The translations under genes were made by a program, and so were the position numbers. Positions 36,089 through 44,011 of a stretch of DNA of 64,000 nt are shown piece by piece. Source of the DNA: Flavobacterium sp. SLB02 (lineage in GTDB: Bacteria; Bacteroidota; Bacteroidia; Flavobacteriales; Flavobacteriaceae); NCBI RefSeq assembly GCF_009664855.1, contig NZ_CP045928.1, positions 310,001 through 374,000 of the forward strand. Reading direction: 5' to 3'. The notes below the pieces were generated by a model. That model ran no database searches. It was not told the DNA's origin and worked only from the letters and a program-made list of their open reading frames with translations. How positions within the stretch are numbered: position 1 is the stretch's first letter; every line of letters begins with the position of its first letter.

Positions 36089-36226
36089 ATGTCGCTTGAT
36101 TTGTTTTTATTTTCCTGATAACGTTCAGTAGCTATCACTTTTATTTGTTTGCCTTTATAACAATTGAATTATGGCGATAGGAATGGTGAATTTTTATTGT
36201 TTGTGAATTATAACGAATTCGATAAA

Positions 36227-37384
36227 TTATGCTTTGTCGATTCCGAAAGGATTTTTGAATCCTAAATCGACCATAATTTTACGGGCAGTTCCAATAGGAG
36301 TAATTTCTGCTTTTACTTTTAATTCTGAAGTTGCCAAAATGTTTTGTTTTGGATCTACATATACATCAAAAGCAGAAACTTCCTGATTGGCAACCATTCC
36401 TTCTAAAGCAGATCTGCATAGTCCTTCAAAGCTTTTTGAAACTGATTGTGGTAATTTACCATCGATATCTACTAAAACCGGAGAAGCCAATTTTGGTAAT
36501 AAAGCGGTACGTAACAAACGAGTGGCTTTATTGATAGTACGGTTGTTTTCTACATAAGCAAAGTCTGATGTGCCTGTAGTACAAGTAGCACTGTCATTAA
36601 AATAAACACCCGGTAAACCAGTATGAGTTCTTGCAAAAATGAATCTTTTTTCGTTTAAGTCGCTTAGAGTTCCAAGAGTTTTAATTTCCTCTCCGCCTAC
36701 AAAACCAGCTTTTGCGAAACCTTCACCAGTCAGGTTGAATTTTTCAATCCAGGCAATATTTTCAGATACTTTAGCTTTAGAAATTGCACCTAATGCCAAT
36801 CCTACTGCTGCTGAGTTTGGATAATCTTTTGCTTTGTCAACATCCATAGCGACAACTACAGATACGTTTTCTGCATCTGATCCGTCTAAAGATGGTGCAT
36901 CAACAGTAAATCCTTTTCCTTCGATAATAATTTCAAAAGGCATGTAATCTTTATAAGCAAGATCGGCTTGTGTTTGAGCTTTTAAAACTGCGGCTTGCGT
37001 TTGTGCAAATGTTGTTACTCCGGAATAAATAATGGCCATTTGGCGAATGTTTCCGTTTGCTTTTTCCTGCATGTCCATGGCTTTTTCAACAATTTCTTCG
37101 TAAGAAGTAGCTGCTGTTTTCATAATGTACAAATCACCTGAAGGGTTCATTCTGAAAAATTGCTGGATTTGATAGTAAACAGATTGTACTTTAGTATCAT
37201 AATCAGCTGTAATGCCTAAGGCTTCAGCATCTTCTAACGAAGACAAACGCTCAATTTTGTTTAATGCTAATTTTGCAGTTTCGGCACCATCAAAAAGTAA
37301 CCCTGAAACCATGTCCTGTTCTGGAGTTCTTCTTCCTAATCCGCCTGATAGTTTGTTAATTACTACATCGTTTAATGTACTCAT
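36227..37384 (-). CDS. Contractile tail sheath protein (DUF2586-like)
   Basis: This 385-residue protein matches Bacteroidota sheath proteins annotated as DUF2586 from my knowledge of that family. It begins MSTLNDVVINKLSGGLGR, has DMVSGLLFDGAETAKLALNKI, AIIYSGVTTFAQTQAAV, FIFARTHTGLPGVYFNDSAT and a conserved C-terminal region (NNRTINKATRLLRTALLPKL, SKSFEGLCRSALEGM, IGTARKIMVDLGFKNPFG). The C-terminal half is the conserved inner domain that interlocks around the tube. Contraction drives the tube outward. The start follows a 230-nt leader from the promoter at 37623-37686, and the leader ends in a U-rich/A-rich hairpin (about 37423-37450) that may stabilise the abundant message. Confidence 0.88.
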   Translation of the reverse strand: MSTLNDVVINKLSGGLGRRTPEQDMVSGLLFDGAETAKLALNKIERLSSLEDAEALGITADYDTKVQSVYYQIQQFFRMNPSGDLYIMKTAATSYEEIVEKAMDMQEKANGNIRQMAIIYSGVTTFAQTQAAVLKAQTQADLAYKDYMPFEIIIEGKGFTVDAPSLDGSDAENVSVVVAMDVDKAKDYPNSAAVGLALGAISKAKVSENIAWIEKFNLTGEGFAKAGFVGGEEIKTLGTLSDLNEKRFIFARTHTGLPGVYFNDSATCTTGTSDFAYVENNRTINKATRLLRTALLPKLASPVLVDIDGKLPQSVSKSFEGLCRSALEGMVANQEVSAFDVYVDPKQNILATSELKVKAEITPIGTARKIMVDLGFKNPFGIDKA

Positions 37385-37622
37385 AATATAAATTGTTTTA
37401 AAAGTTTAAAATTGGTTTTGTTTTTTTGCCTGAAAAAAGGCAAAAAAAGGACTGTAACAAGTTGCCTAAGCTTGCTATTATTGATTGTTTAATGTCTAAA
37501 AATGGTATTCGTAATCTGGAATCCAAAAAGTAGATTGGTATTTTTGGACGATTTATAAAAGCGGCTTTTTCAATTGAATTTTGCTTCTGGCCAGAAGATA
37601 AATTTGCTTTTGATATCGGGTA

Positions 37623-37686
37623 CAAATTTAAGGCTCAAGGATGCTTTTTCCAATTTTTTCGATGTTCAAAACCAGTAGTTTCAGTG
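37623..37686 (-). promoter_or_regulatory. Tail-regulon promoter for sheath and tube
   Basis: Leftward box CACTGAAACTACTG (37686-37673), then 42 bp, then TAAATTTG (37630-37623), a perfect TAnnTTTG. The box begins 2 bp after the stop codon of the small helix-turn-helix gene. The -7 element is the strongest in the set, fitting a high-expression gene. Confidence 0.85.
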
Positions 37687-37688
37687 CT

Positions 37689-37868
37689 TTAAGCTCTGGC
37701 CTCTGTAGCGAGTCCTTCATTTATAATGGTATAAATGGTGCGCTCTGTAAGGAACAAAGTATCCGAAAGTTCAGATACTACAACTTTCATTTGTTTAGCT
37801 TGATTTCTATTAAGGTAGTTAATCACATACTCTCTCCTTTTATCTAATAGTGTTCTGCTTCTTTTCAT
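37689..37868 (-). CDS. Small helix-turn-helix protein, candidate regulon activator
   Basis: A 59-residue reading frame from ATG 37868 to TAA at 37691-37689. It begins MKRSRTLLDKRREYVINYLN, basic and helical, followed by a predicted helix-turn-helix: VVVSELSDTLF as first helix and LTERTIYTIINEGL as turn plus recognition helix, with the classic LTxRTIY pattern of DNA-binding proteins. It lies inside the tail locus, between the tail-terminator gene and the sheath promoter, and its stop is 2 bp from the box. The reverse frame is the real one, since the opposite strand gives no recognisable protein. Small activators of this kind control pyocin and phage late genes (PrtN, Mor/C types). Binding to the box is my inference. 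Confidence 0.75.
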   Translation of the reverse strand: MKRSRTLLDKRREYVINYLNRNQAKQMKVVVSELSDTLFLTERTIYTIINEGLATEARA

Positions 37869-38002
37869 GTTTTAAGGTTTAAATAGGGTAATGTTTTATT
37901 TTATTTAGATTGGCGTCGATTGTGTTTATAGTTTTATGTCATTGAACAGTTTTTGATTGTTTTTTATTTAATGAGAATATTTTTGACTGACTTATAATCA
38001 GA

Positions 38003-38578
38003 TTAAGGAGCAGTATTTAAATCGATATTTCCCTGAACCTGATTGGGGTTTATTCCTATTATTCCAGAGTTTAGGTCATATCCTAAATCTTCCAATTCTT
38101 CATTACTTAAACCATTATTAAAAAGGATGTATTTCTTTTTTAAGATATTTTCTATTAAGGTTGTTTTATAAGTTATCTCCCAAATAAAATAATCGTTTTT
38201 ATTCCAGTACGTGTGTTCATTTGTACATTGTTTTTCTCTTATTTTAAATGTTGAATTAGTATCTATTTCAGCATTACTGTTACTATTAGATAATATGGCT
38301 TTGTCTATTCGCTGTGCAATATCAAAAGCATTTGCATAACTGGTCGAAGAAATAGTTTCTACAGGTAATATGATATACAGACAAAATGATACATCTGCCT
38401 TGTAATTTTTTTCAGAAGATGTTTCCCAGTCTATAGTATCGTATTTAAACATTACTACCAGTGTTTCGATAGAATCTTTAAAAATGGCATCACTATAAAG
38501 TTGCACTGTTGGCGCATTAGAAGTGAACTCGGTTTCTATTGCGTTCTTTTTTTCGGTATAAAAGTCTTTTAGAATCAT
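38003..38578 (-). CDS. Predicted tail terminator / completion protein
   Basis: Starting at ATG 38578 this encodes 191 residues; the frame can be extended to a TTG at 38599, but that codon overlaps the -7 element, so the ATG is right. No clear family signature is seen. The N-terminal KDFYTEKKNAIETEFTS and the middle ETISSTSYANAFDIAQRIDKAIL and FIWEITYKTTLIEN have the alternating strand-helix-strand plan of small tail-terminator proteins such as Mu gp37 and lambda gpU. The gene lies just upstream of the sheath, the position of tail terminators in Mu-type phages. In a headless particle such a protein would cap the tail. The C-terminal NPNQVQGNIDLNTAP is likely flexible. Confidence 0.5.
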   Translation of the reverse strand: MILKDFYTEKKNAIETEFTSNAPTVQLYSDAIFKDSIETLVVMFKYDTIDWETSSEKNYKADVSFCLYIILPVETISSTSYANAFDIAQRIDKAILSNSNSNAEIDTNSTFKIREKQCTNEHTYWNKNDYFIWEITYKTTLIENILKKKYILFNNGLSNEELEDLGYDLNSGIIGINPNQVQGNIDLNTAP

Positions 38579-38596
38579 ATGGTGGATTATTTTTGA

Positions 38597-38661
38597 CAAA
38601 TATACAACATATGTTTTGATTATTGCAACATATTACGATGAGAAATGCAGTAATTTCAGTA
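38597..38661 (-). promoter_or_regulatory. Tail-regulon promoter for the tail-terminator gene
   Basis: Leftward box TACTGAAATTACTG (38661-38648), one change from the consensus, 43 bp before TATATTTG (38604-38597). An AACATAT site at 38606-38615 abuts the -7 element and a second at 38627-38633 lies in the spacer, so the XRE/S24 protein may act here as well. Confidence 0.8.
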
Positions 38662-38833
38662 ATATGATTTAGTTTTTTATATTGACTATTAGAGTAATAC
38701 AGTAAGAAAAAGCCTTTAAAATGCTTTAAATTCAGATGTTACGTAAGAAAAATAGAAAAGAATGCTAATATTTGTTATATATTTTTTAGTTTTGCAACAT
38801 ATAGTGGAATGTGTAATGCTTATTAAAACATAT
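38606..38833. promoter_or_regulatory. Four AACATAT sites, putative operators of the S24 repressor
   Basis: AACATAT occurs at 38606-38612 (inside the palindrome AACATATGTT, 38606-38615), 38627-38633, 38796-38802 and 38827-38833. The first pair lies 21 bp apart over the leftward promoter and the second pair 31 bp apart downstream of the putative promoter of the repressor gene. The arrangement resembles the operators of a CI-type switch. Confidence 0.6.
38787..38794 (+). promoter_or_regulatory. Putative -7 element of the repressor gene
   Basis: TAGTTTTG fits TAnnTTTG, 66 bp before the preferred start at 38861. An AACATAT site follows immediately, which would permit autorepression. Confidence 0.5.
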
Positions 38834-38860
38834 TACATAACAAAACAAATGCAACACAAC

Positions 38861-39661
38861 ATGGAAATACATACTAAGATAAAACGTATTATAGATGAAA
38901 TGAAGTTAAATAATAACTCATTTGCTAAGTTAATAGGGGTAACCAGTACTACAATAGATAGTATCACTATTGGAAGATTGCAGGCCGATGGAGAAAGAAA
39001 AAGGACAAAGCCTGGATTTGATTTGTTACAAAGCATTATCACACATTGTAATGTAAATCCGGACTATTTTTTTGGAAATAGTGATGAAATTTTTGCTGAT
39101 AAAACAAATAGTGAAGTTGGTTTACATTTACCAAAGATTATCACGGTAAATGAAGAAGGCGAGGAGAATATCAATTTTGTTGGGGTAAAAGCAAGAGCGG
39201 GATATCTGGACGGTTATGCTGATCCGGAATATATGGAAAGTCTTCCGTCATTTAGTATGCCAATGCTAAAGAATGGAACTTACCGATGTTTTGAAATAAA
39301 AGGTAACTCGATGTCGACCACTATACATGACGGCGATTATCTTTTTGGAAAATACGTTGATAATTTTGATGATATTCTTGACGGAAGAATTTATGTTATC
39401 ATTAGTAAGAATGATGGAGTAGTGGTAAAAAGGGTTTTAAACAGAATAAGGGAAAGCGGAAAGTTAATCCTGAAATCCGACAACAGAGACGGAAATTACC
39501 CAATGTATTCTATTTATGCCGAGGATATTCTGGAAGTTTGGTACGCGAGTATGTATGCTTCTAAACAAATGCCGGATCCTATTAATATTTATGAAAAGAT
39601 TCATGATCTCGAAAGTAAATTTTATGAAATGGAAGAGACTTTGAGGAAGAAACTGAATTAA
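38861..39661 (+). CDS. XRE-family repressor with S24 (LexA/CI-like) self-cleavage domain
   Basis: From the ATG at 38861 (MEIHTKIKRIIDEMK) this encodes 266 residues. The open frame extends upstream, but its extra N-terminus is hydrophobic and spans the promoter region. The first 70 residues are a helix-turn-helix of XRE type (NSFAKLIGVTSTTIDSI). The C-terminal half is an S24 peptidase domain with the serine in GNSMSTTIHDGDYLF and the lysine in VVVKRVLN, the Ser/Lys dyad used by CI and LexA for RecA-stimulated self-cleavage. The end is a coiled coil (KIHDLESKFYEMEETLRKK). It is the only rightward gene in the tail core. DNA damage would inactivate it and switch on the locus, probably through the small activator or directly at AACATAT sites. 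Confidence 0.88.
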   Translation: MEIHTKIKRIIDEMKLNNNSFAKLIGVTSTTIDSITIGRLQADGERKRTKPGFDLLQSIITHCNVNPDYFFGNSDEIFADKTNSEVGLHLPKIITVNEEGEENINFVGVKARAGYLDGYADPEYMESLPSFSMPMLKNGTYRCFEIKGNSMSTTIHDGDYLFGKYVDNFDDILDGRIYVIISKNDGVVVKRVLNRIRESGKLILKSDNRDGNYPMYSIYAEDILEVWYASMYASKQMPDPINIYEKIHDLESKFYEMEETLRKKLN

Positions 39662-39685
39662 TATTTCTGGAGTTGACGTTTTTAT

Positions 39686-39731
39686 AAAAAAACACACCTC
39701 ATACAGTAAAGCTGTAAGAGGTGTTTTTTTT
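39686..39731. terminator. Bidirectional terminator between repressor and tail genes
   Basis: ACACCTC-TACAG paired with CTGTA-GAGGTGT (hairpin 39693-39724), flanked by an A run on the left and a T run on the right. It serves the convergent genes on both sides. Confidence 0.85.
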
Positions 39732-39747
39732 ATAATAATTAAATTTA

Positions 39748-39963
39748 TTAGGAAATACTTCCTGTCCCGGTTCCGGTTTGTGCTGCAGCGCTACCAGTTG
39801 TAGTTACTGTGGTAGTTACAGTTCCGGATTTTACAAATGCTTCGATGGCAGACGCTAGTTTTTCTGCAATGTTATCGATAGACGAAGCATTGTCTTTTTT
39901 TCCTTTCTCTTCGCTCAAAAGAGCTTTTATTGATCCTTGTAAAGCTGATTTATTTAAAGCCAT
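39748..39963 (-). CDS. Small tail-locus protein with Thr/Gly-rich end
   Basis: This 71-residue protein begins MALNKSALQGSIKALL, has a helix (IDNIAEKLASAIEAFV) and ends in a Thr/Gly/Ala-rich tail (TTTGSAAAQTGTGTGSIS). Short proteins of this kind follow the spike gene in Bacteroidota phage tail clusters in my experience, but I know no function. It starts 7 bp after the spike gene, so it is co-transcribed and probably translated at similar levels. Possible roles are a tip protein, a scaffold or an assembly factor. Confidence 0.65.
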   Translation of the reverse strand: MALNKSALQGSIKALLSEEKGKKDNASSIDNIAEKLASAIEAFVKSGTVTTTVTTTGSAAAQTGTGTGSIS

Positions 39964-39969
39964 AATTTA

Positions 39970-40983
39970 TTATTTTAATAGTTCTGCTAACTTTTCTTTT
40001 ATTCCTGCAATTTGAGTTGAGTTCATTGGAGGACCGGATGGGCCAACGGGTGTAGGAACTGTGATTTTGACTATTTCATCAATCAATCCATTTAATTCAG
40101 TCAATAAATTTTTTCCCTCTGCATCAATTTTAAATTTATTATCCATTTCAAAAGTTAACTTATCTTTCTTAAATGAAGTTTTTGTATCTGAAATTGTAGC
40201 TTCGAAACCGTCTTTAATGGTAATTTTGGCTTCTTTATCTTTTAAATTAAAAATTGAATTTCCTTTGTTAAAATTAATTTCGGTGTGTAGTTCGTCAAAA
40301 GTTAATTTTTGTTTCTCATCCCCCTCTTTATCTAAAAACTGCATTTGTGCATTTGGATTTTCTCCTGAAGAAAGCGTAAATTTTACTCGTTCTTTAGCAT
40401 TGTCACCATTAATAGTACTTAAAATAGTTTGTTGTTGATTTCCATTAAAGATATTCTTCGAAATTTCTTTGCCATTTTCATCATAAAAAGATGTAGTAAT
40501 ATTTGAATCATTTTTGCCGCTAAATTCTATTTGTGCAATATTTTTATAAGTAGGCTTTGCAGTTGATGATGTACCACTTTGGCTGGCTTCTTTTTCTTTG
40601 AACAGCATTTGAAATTTATCTGCTTCACTATTTATTTCAAGATATTGGTTCTCATCATTTTTAAAGCGAATAAAAGTACGTTCGATTTCAGAAAACTGGG
40701 AAACAAACGCTCGTGTTTCTACTCCGTCAATAATGGTAACCAAAACCCAGCTGTCTTTTTTTGGAATGGTAATAATTCCCTGTTCAACATCTAGGATTGA
40801 AGCTTTCAATCGTACGTTTTTGATAATCGCGCCATCGGCACGCATGATGTTTACCGTGTAAGCATCTTCCGGATTGTGAAATGATTCTATTTCATTATTT
40901 ATTTCGATGACTTTTGCCGCAAAAGTTTCAATAATTTGATTTTTACTGGCGACATCTTTTATTAGATCTGTTATATTTCCCAT
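39970..40983 (-). CDS. Baseplate spike protein (gpV / gp45-like, predicted)
   Basis: This 337-residue protein has the layout of central spikes: a helical start (LIKDVASKNQIIETFAAKVIEI), an OB-fold-like region (about 30-110) with YTVNIMRADGAIIKNVRLKAS and DSWVLVTIIDGVETRAFVSQF, then a beta-rich part with repeated ITIKDGFEATISDTK-like strands (about 150-300) that would form a trimeric beta-helix, and a C-terminal helix. Spike proteins sit below the hub and pierce the target envelope. It follows the gpD-like hub gene by 9 bp, the usual hub-spike order. The C-terminal PVGPSGPPM stretch is unusual and may bind the tip. Confidence 0.7.
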   Translation of the reverse strand: MGNITDLIKDVASKNQIIETFAAKVIEINNEIESFHNPEDAYTVNIMRADGAIIKNVRLKASILDVEQGIITIPKKDSWVLVTIIDGVETRAFVSQFSEIERTFIRFKNDENQYLEINSEADKFQMLFKEKEASQSGTSSTAKPTYKNIAQIEFSGKNDSNITTSFYDENGKEISKNIFNGNQQQTILSTINGDNAKERVKFTLSSGENPNAQMQFLDKEGDEKQKLTFDELHTEINFNKGNSIFNLKDKEAKITIKDGFEATISDTKTSFKKDKLTFEMDNKFKIDAEGKNLLTELNGLIDEIVKITVPTPVGPSGPPMNSTQIAGIKEKLAELLK

Positions 40984-40992
40984 TTTGTATTT

Positions 40993-42294
40993 TTATACTG
41001 TTTCTACTCTTCGTCCTATATAAATTTTTTGTCTGTAGCCATTTTTGCCATAGTTTCGTTCTACTTTTTCGACCTGAAAAGTTCCGTTTTTTTCTTTATC
41101 CTTGGCATTTTCCAGAATTACCTTGTCTGTAGGTCTTACGAATGGTTCACCAAAAGTCAGGAAATAGCCTTCGAGTCCGCTTGGTTTAGATTGCATGGCT
41201 CGTAAAGCAGCATATTGATACAATTGGGCAGCAACTTTTGTTGATGCGTTTTCAAACGCCTCAGGATCATTGGGTAAATCCTCTTTATCGTCATGCAAAA
41301 CATGGGTTTTTATTAGTTGCCCGTTTGGATCGCCTAATTCAATATAAATTGGAGTGTTCGAATTTTTAAAATATTTTTCGACTCGTGTGCGCGTATTTTT
41401 GGTAGATTCGGTAACGACTTTTAATTGATCTTCAATAATATTATAACGAAATCTAAAACGAACTTTCCCCAGAAAACCTCCCGAAACAGACTGTACGACT
41501 CTATTCAACTTCGAACTTAAAAGACTAAGTCCCTGATTGATTAATTTTTTGACCAATGCGCCGGCTAACGGACTTTTAATGAAATTTCGATCAATAAAAC
41601 CGGCTAATTCGGCTGTAGTATGCTGCTGCGGATTATTAGTAATAGTAAGTACAGGAGCCACCTCTTCGGTTTTAAAATACGTATAGATTCCTTTGTCTTT
41701 TAGCATCTCGAAAACCTGGGCCAAGCTTTGGTTTCTGTTGATCATTACATTACCCAATTCTTCATCGAGAGCATTTACTTTAAAAGGTAAATTCAATTCT
41801 TTGATTCTTTTTTCGAAGAAAGTTTTAGGGTTAAATCTTTCAACATTTGTGGTTGGGTTGGTTGATACAACATTCAGGACGTCATTTTTATCCTGAACAT
41901 CGTCATCTTTTACGGCTTTTACCTTTTTAAAAGCATACATCGCATCTTCGCAGGTTATGGTAGCATTTGTATCTGATTGTACTCCTGTAATGTAACCTCT
42001 AAAAGCGGGTTTGTAATCGTCATCATAACCTAAAAAGATCTCTATGAAATTTTCGAGTTTAAAAAAGTCGTGAATCGTTTTTTCTTCACCATTTGCATTT
42101 TTAAACAAGTTTTGATCAAATCCTTTTGTATCTGTATACACTTTTTGAGGCATTACAATAGTAGCCGTATCGGTAAGCGATTTGTACGAACTGCTGATGT
42201 CTACATTTTTTACATAGGTAAATTCATAAAATTTGGGCGTAGGGATAAGCTTTACCGTTTCGTAAACCCTAATTTTAGCATTTAGTTTAAGCAT
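40993..42294 (-). CDS. Baseplate hub protein (gpD / Mu gp44-like)
   Basis: This 433-residue protein resembles phage late control protein D and Mu gp44, the hub that connects tube and spike. It shows the family plan: an N-terminal beta domain with EIFLGYDDDYKPAFRGYITGVQSDTNATITCEDAMYAF (about 85-125), a middle domain around FFEKRIKELNLPFKVN and QSLAQVFEMLKDKGIYTYF, and a C-terminal beta domain with FRFRYNIIEDQLKVV and a final KVERNYGKNGYRQKIYIGRRVE. It overlaps the preceding DUF6046-like gene by 8 bp, which implies coupled translation. It is required for baseplate assembly and for ejection. Confidence 0.78.
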   Translation of the reverse strand: MLKLNAKIRVYETVKLIPTPKFYEFTYVKNVDISSSYKSLTDTATIVMPQKVYTDTKGFDQNLFKNANGEEKTIHDFFKLENFIEIFLGYDDDYKPAFRGYITGVQSDTNATITCEDAMYAFKKVKAVKDDDVQDKNDVLNVVSTNPTTNVERFNPKTFFEKRIKELNLPFKVNALDEELGNVMINRNQSLAQVFEMLKDKGIYTYFKTEEVAPVLTITNNPQQHTTAELAGFIDRNFIKSPLAGALVKKLINQGLSLLSSKLNRVVQSVSGGFLGKVRFRFRYNIIEDQLKVVTESTKNTRTRVEKYFKNSNTPIYIELGDPNGQLIKTHVLHDDKEDLPNDPEAFENASTKVAAQLYQYAALRAMQSKPSGLEGYFLTFGEPFVRPTDKVILENAKDKEKNGTFQVEKVERNYGKNGYRQKIYIGRRVETV

Positions 42295-42844
42295 TGTCTC
42301 TGATTATTAGTTCTACAGTTTCGTCTGATGTGGCACTGGCCGTAAATTTCTGAATATTCTTTGTTCCCGAAATTGATGGAATAGAGTAGGAGTCAATCAC
42401 TAATTCGTAAATACCAAATCGGTTTAAAATGGCGTGCGTTACTCTTAGAGCGTAAGGCGCATTTAAGAATTGTTTCAGTAAAAAAAGTTTTTCTTTTGGG
42501 TATTCGTCCCCGGTTTCATTAGCAATTAATCCATCTATAGAAATACTAAAATCGCCATTTGTAATATGTTCTTTAATAGTTGAATCTCTACCCTCGATTC
42601 CTTCTTTTTTAATGGTTTTTGAACGATTAAGATTCACCGTAACAGCATCTACTCGTAAGCTGGCCAGATTAAGATCTTTTTTTACCAGGGGTTCAAAAAC
42701 CAAAGGAGCAAAGACTCTTAGATTAAATTCGCCACCGGTTTTATCTATAATAAAATCTTTCGATTCTGATTCGTTATAGTTAATGCCGGTATATTCAGGA
42801 TCTTTGGTATCTAAAATTTCGTTTACATTAAAATTGAATTTCAT
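42287..42844 (-). CDS. Tail protein, DUF6046-like
   Basis: This 185-residue protein resembles the DUF6046 family of Bacteroidota phage-tail clusters, an identification I hold with moderate confidence. It begins MKFNFNVNEILDTKDPEY, has LASLRVDAVTVNLNRSKTIKKEGI, GDFSISIDGLIANE and YPKEKLFLLKQFLNAPYALRVTHAILNRFGIYELVIDSYSIP. The last block is a long amphipathic helix followed by strands. DUF6046-type proteins lie just before the gpD-like hub gene, as here, and probably link the tube end to the hub. The gene overlaps the hub gene by 8 bp. Earlier in the same unit is the second chaperone. Confidence 0.65.
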   Translation of the reverse strand: MKFNFNVNEILDTKDPEYTGINYNESESKDFIIDKTGGEFNLRVFAPLVFEPLVKKDLNLASLRVDAVTVNLNRSKTIKKEGIEGRDSTIKEHITNGDFSISIDGLIANETGDEYPKEKLFLLKQFLNAPYALRVTHAILNRFGIYELVIDSYSIPSISGTKNIQKFTASATSDETVELIIRDNA

Positions 42845-42865
42845 AATGATTTATTTTTTTATTTT

Positions 42866-43336
42866 TTAATTTGAAAATGTTTGTGCAAAGGCTGTCATGA
42901 TGGTGTTCTCGAGTCTTTTTTCATTGTGTTTTTGTAACCAAAGGGCCTCTTCAAGTAACTTATAAAACTCATCCATTGATAATTGATACGGATCTACCTG
43001 AAAAGCATATCGAATAAGCGCAGCCGATTTTTTGAATTCGTCTTTTTGTGGTGTGGCATCGATTGAAAATTCGCTATCATTTTTAATCATGGCTACAATA
43101 GAATTTCCTGCCGAAAGCATAAATTCGTCATCATAATTTTCCTGATCCAGGACACATTCCTGAAATAAAAATAAGATTGCTTCGTGCGGATTGTCCTTGT
43201 ATTTATTTTGATAATTTAGGAATGTAGTGAATGATGGTTTTTTGCAGTAAACAGTTGTCAGTTGATCCTCTGAAGTAAGTTTTAATACGGTACCGTATTT
43301 TTCTTTTAATTTTTGTATCGTTGTTTCGTCTGGCAT
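42866..43336 (-). CDS. Tail assembly chaperone-like protein, paralogue 2
   Basis: This 156-residue protein is a paralogue of the one at 34898-35242, with TVLKLTSEDQLTTVYCKKPS and ILFLFQECVLDQENYDDEFM against KLTIADDDETTLFAYFKKPD and LFKNCYLGGNAKIEQEDD. The extra C-terminal part (about 110-156) is helical with WLQKHNEKRLENTIMTAFAQTF. Two chaperone copies in one tail are unusual, since most contractile phages have one, made by frameshifting. It follows the 64-aa gene by 66 bp and precedes the DUF6046-like gene by 21 bp. Confidence 0.6.
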   Translation of the reverse strand: MPDETTIQKLKEKYGTVLKLTSEDQLTTVYCKKPSFTTFLNYQNKYKDNPHEAILFLFQECVLDQENYDDEFMLSAGNSIVAMIKNDSEFSIDATPQKDEFKKSAALIRYAFQVDPYQLSMDEFYKLLEEALWLQKHNEKRLENTIMTAFAQTFSN

Positions 43337-43402
43337 TTTTATGGTTTTAGAGATGTTGTCTTTTACTGTGATCTGGAATTGATTTAAGAAGCTTTATGAT
43401 TT

Positions 43403-43597
43403 TTAAATATTACTATCGCGGCTTTCTTTTTTAATAATTTCTGACAGATTTTCATTTTTTCCAGATACGGTTAAAGGCGTAATAGTAAAACTCTCTATAA
43501 AAATGTTTCCTTCTGTGGTTTGTCCCAAAGGATTTTTGAAATTACTCATGTCGGGTGTTTTAGGTTTTTCGCCTAAATCTTTTGGTGTATAATCCAT
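43403..43597 (-). CDS. Small 64-aa tail-locus protein
   Basis: This 64-residue protein begins MDYTPKDLGEKPKTPDM and has NIFIESFTITPLTVSGKNENLSE, a strand-like stretch, then a charged end. I know no family. It is first in the hub/spike transcript, behind its own box promoter at 43738-43801. A degraded relative, MDYLLLMGISKMPKIPD, is present at 54699-54824 behind another copy of the promoter, supporting a real gene. Possible roles are a short baseplate connector or a leader peptide. Confidence 0.65.
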   Translation of the reverse strand: MDYTPKDLGEKPKTPDMSNFKNPLGQTTEGNIFIESFTITPLTVSGKNENLSEIIKKESRDSNI

Positions 43598-43737
43598 GAT
43601 TGGTTGAATATTTAATTGTTAATATGAATGTTGAAAGTATGGTGTACAGATGAGGTATCTATTCTCCAAAAAAAATCTGAGAATAAAGTGTAATATTATA
43701 TCTGTTCGGGGATGCTAATAGTTGTTATTAGAGTATA

Positions 43738-43801
43738 TAAAAGTAGGGTAGAAGAGGTTAGAAAACGAATAATTTGAGGGTGGTTTTCTGTAGTTTCAGT
43801 G
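43738..43801 (-). promoter_or_regulatory. Tail-regulon promoter for the hub/spike unit
   Basis: Leftward box CACTGAAACTACAG (43801-43788), 42 bp, then TACTTTTA (43745-43738). The last 10 bp around the -7 element (CTACTTTTATATAC) resemble the promoter copies at 54944 and 55078, as if one segment had been duplicated. Confidence 0.78.
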
Positions 43802-43874
43802 GAAAATATATTGGCGTAAGTGTTTGTATTTTATTTATTTGTGGTTTTTTAATTGTCGCATTTTACACAATAAT

Positions 43875-43932
43875 AAAACACACTCAGGATGATTTAGAAA
43901 TTTGTTTCCTCTAATGATTCTGAGTGTGTTTT
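43875..43932 (-). terminator. Terminator after the DUF285 gene
   Basis: A 13-bp perfect stem, AAAACACACTCAG (43875-43887) with CTGAGTGTGTTTT (43920-43932), and a 32-nt loop. It ends the fibre operon before the promoter of the hub unit. Confidence 0.75.
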
Positions 43933-44011
43933 GTTAATTTATTTGAAAGATTTTTTTTTGATATAAAGTTTTTATTTCCTATTACCAGAAATTCTTTTGC
44001 TTTTTATCATT

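Noticed and set aside
37398..37625. 75-codon frame in the sheath leader
   Set aside because: It has no ATG, and its TTG lies inside the -7 element of the sheath promoter, so it cannot be translated from the expected transcript.
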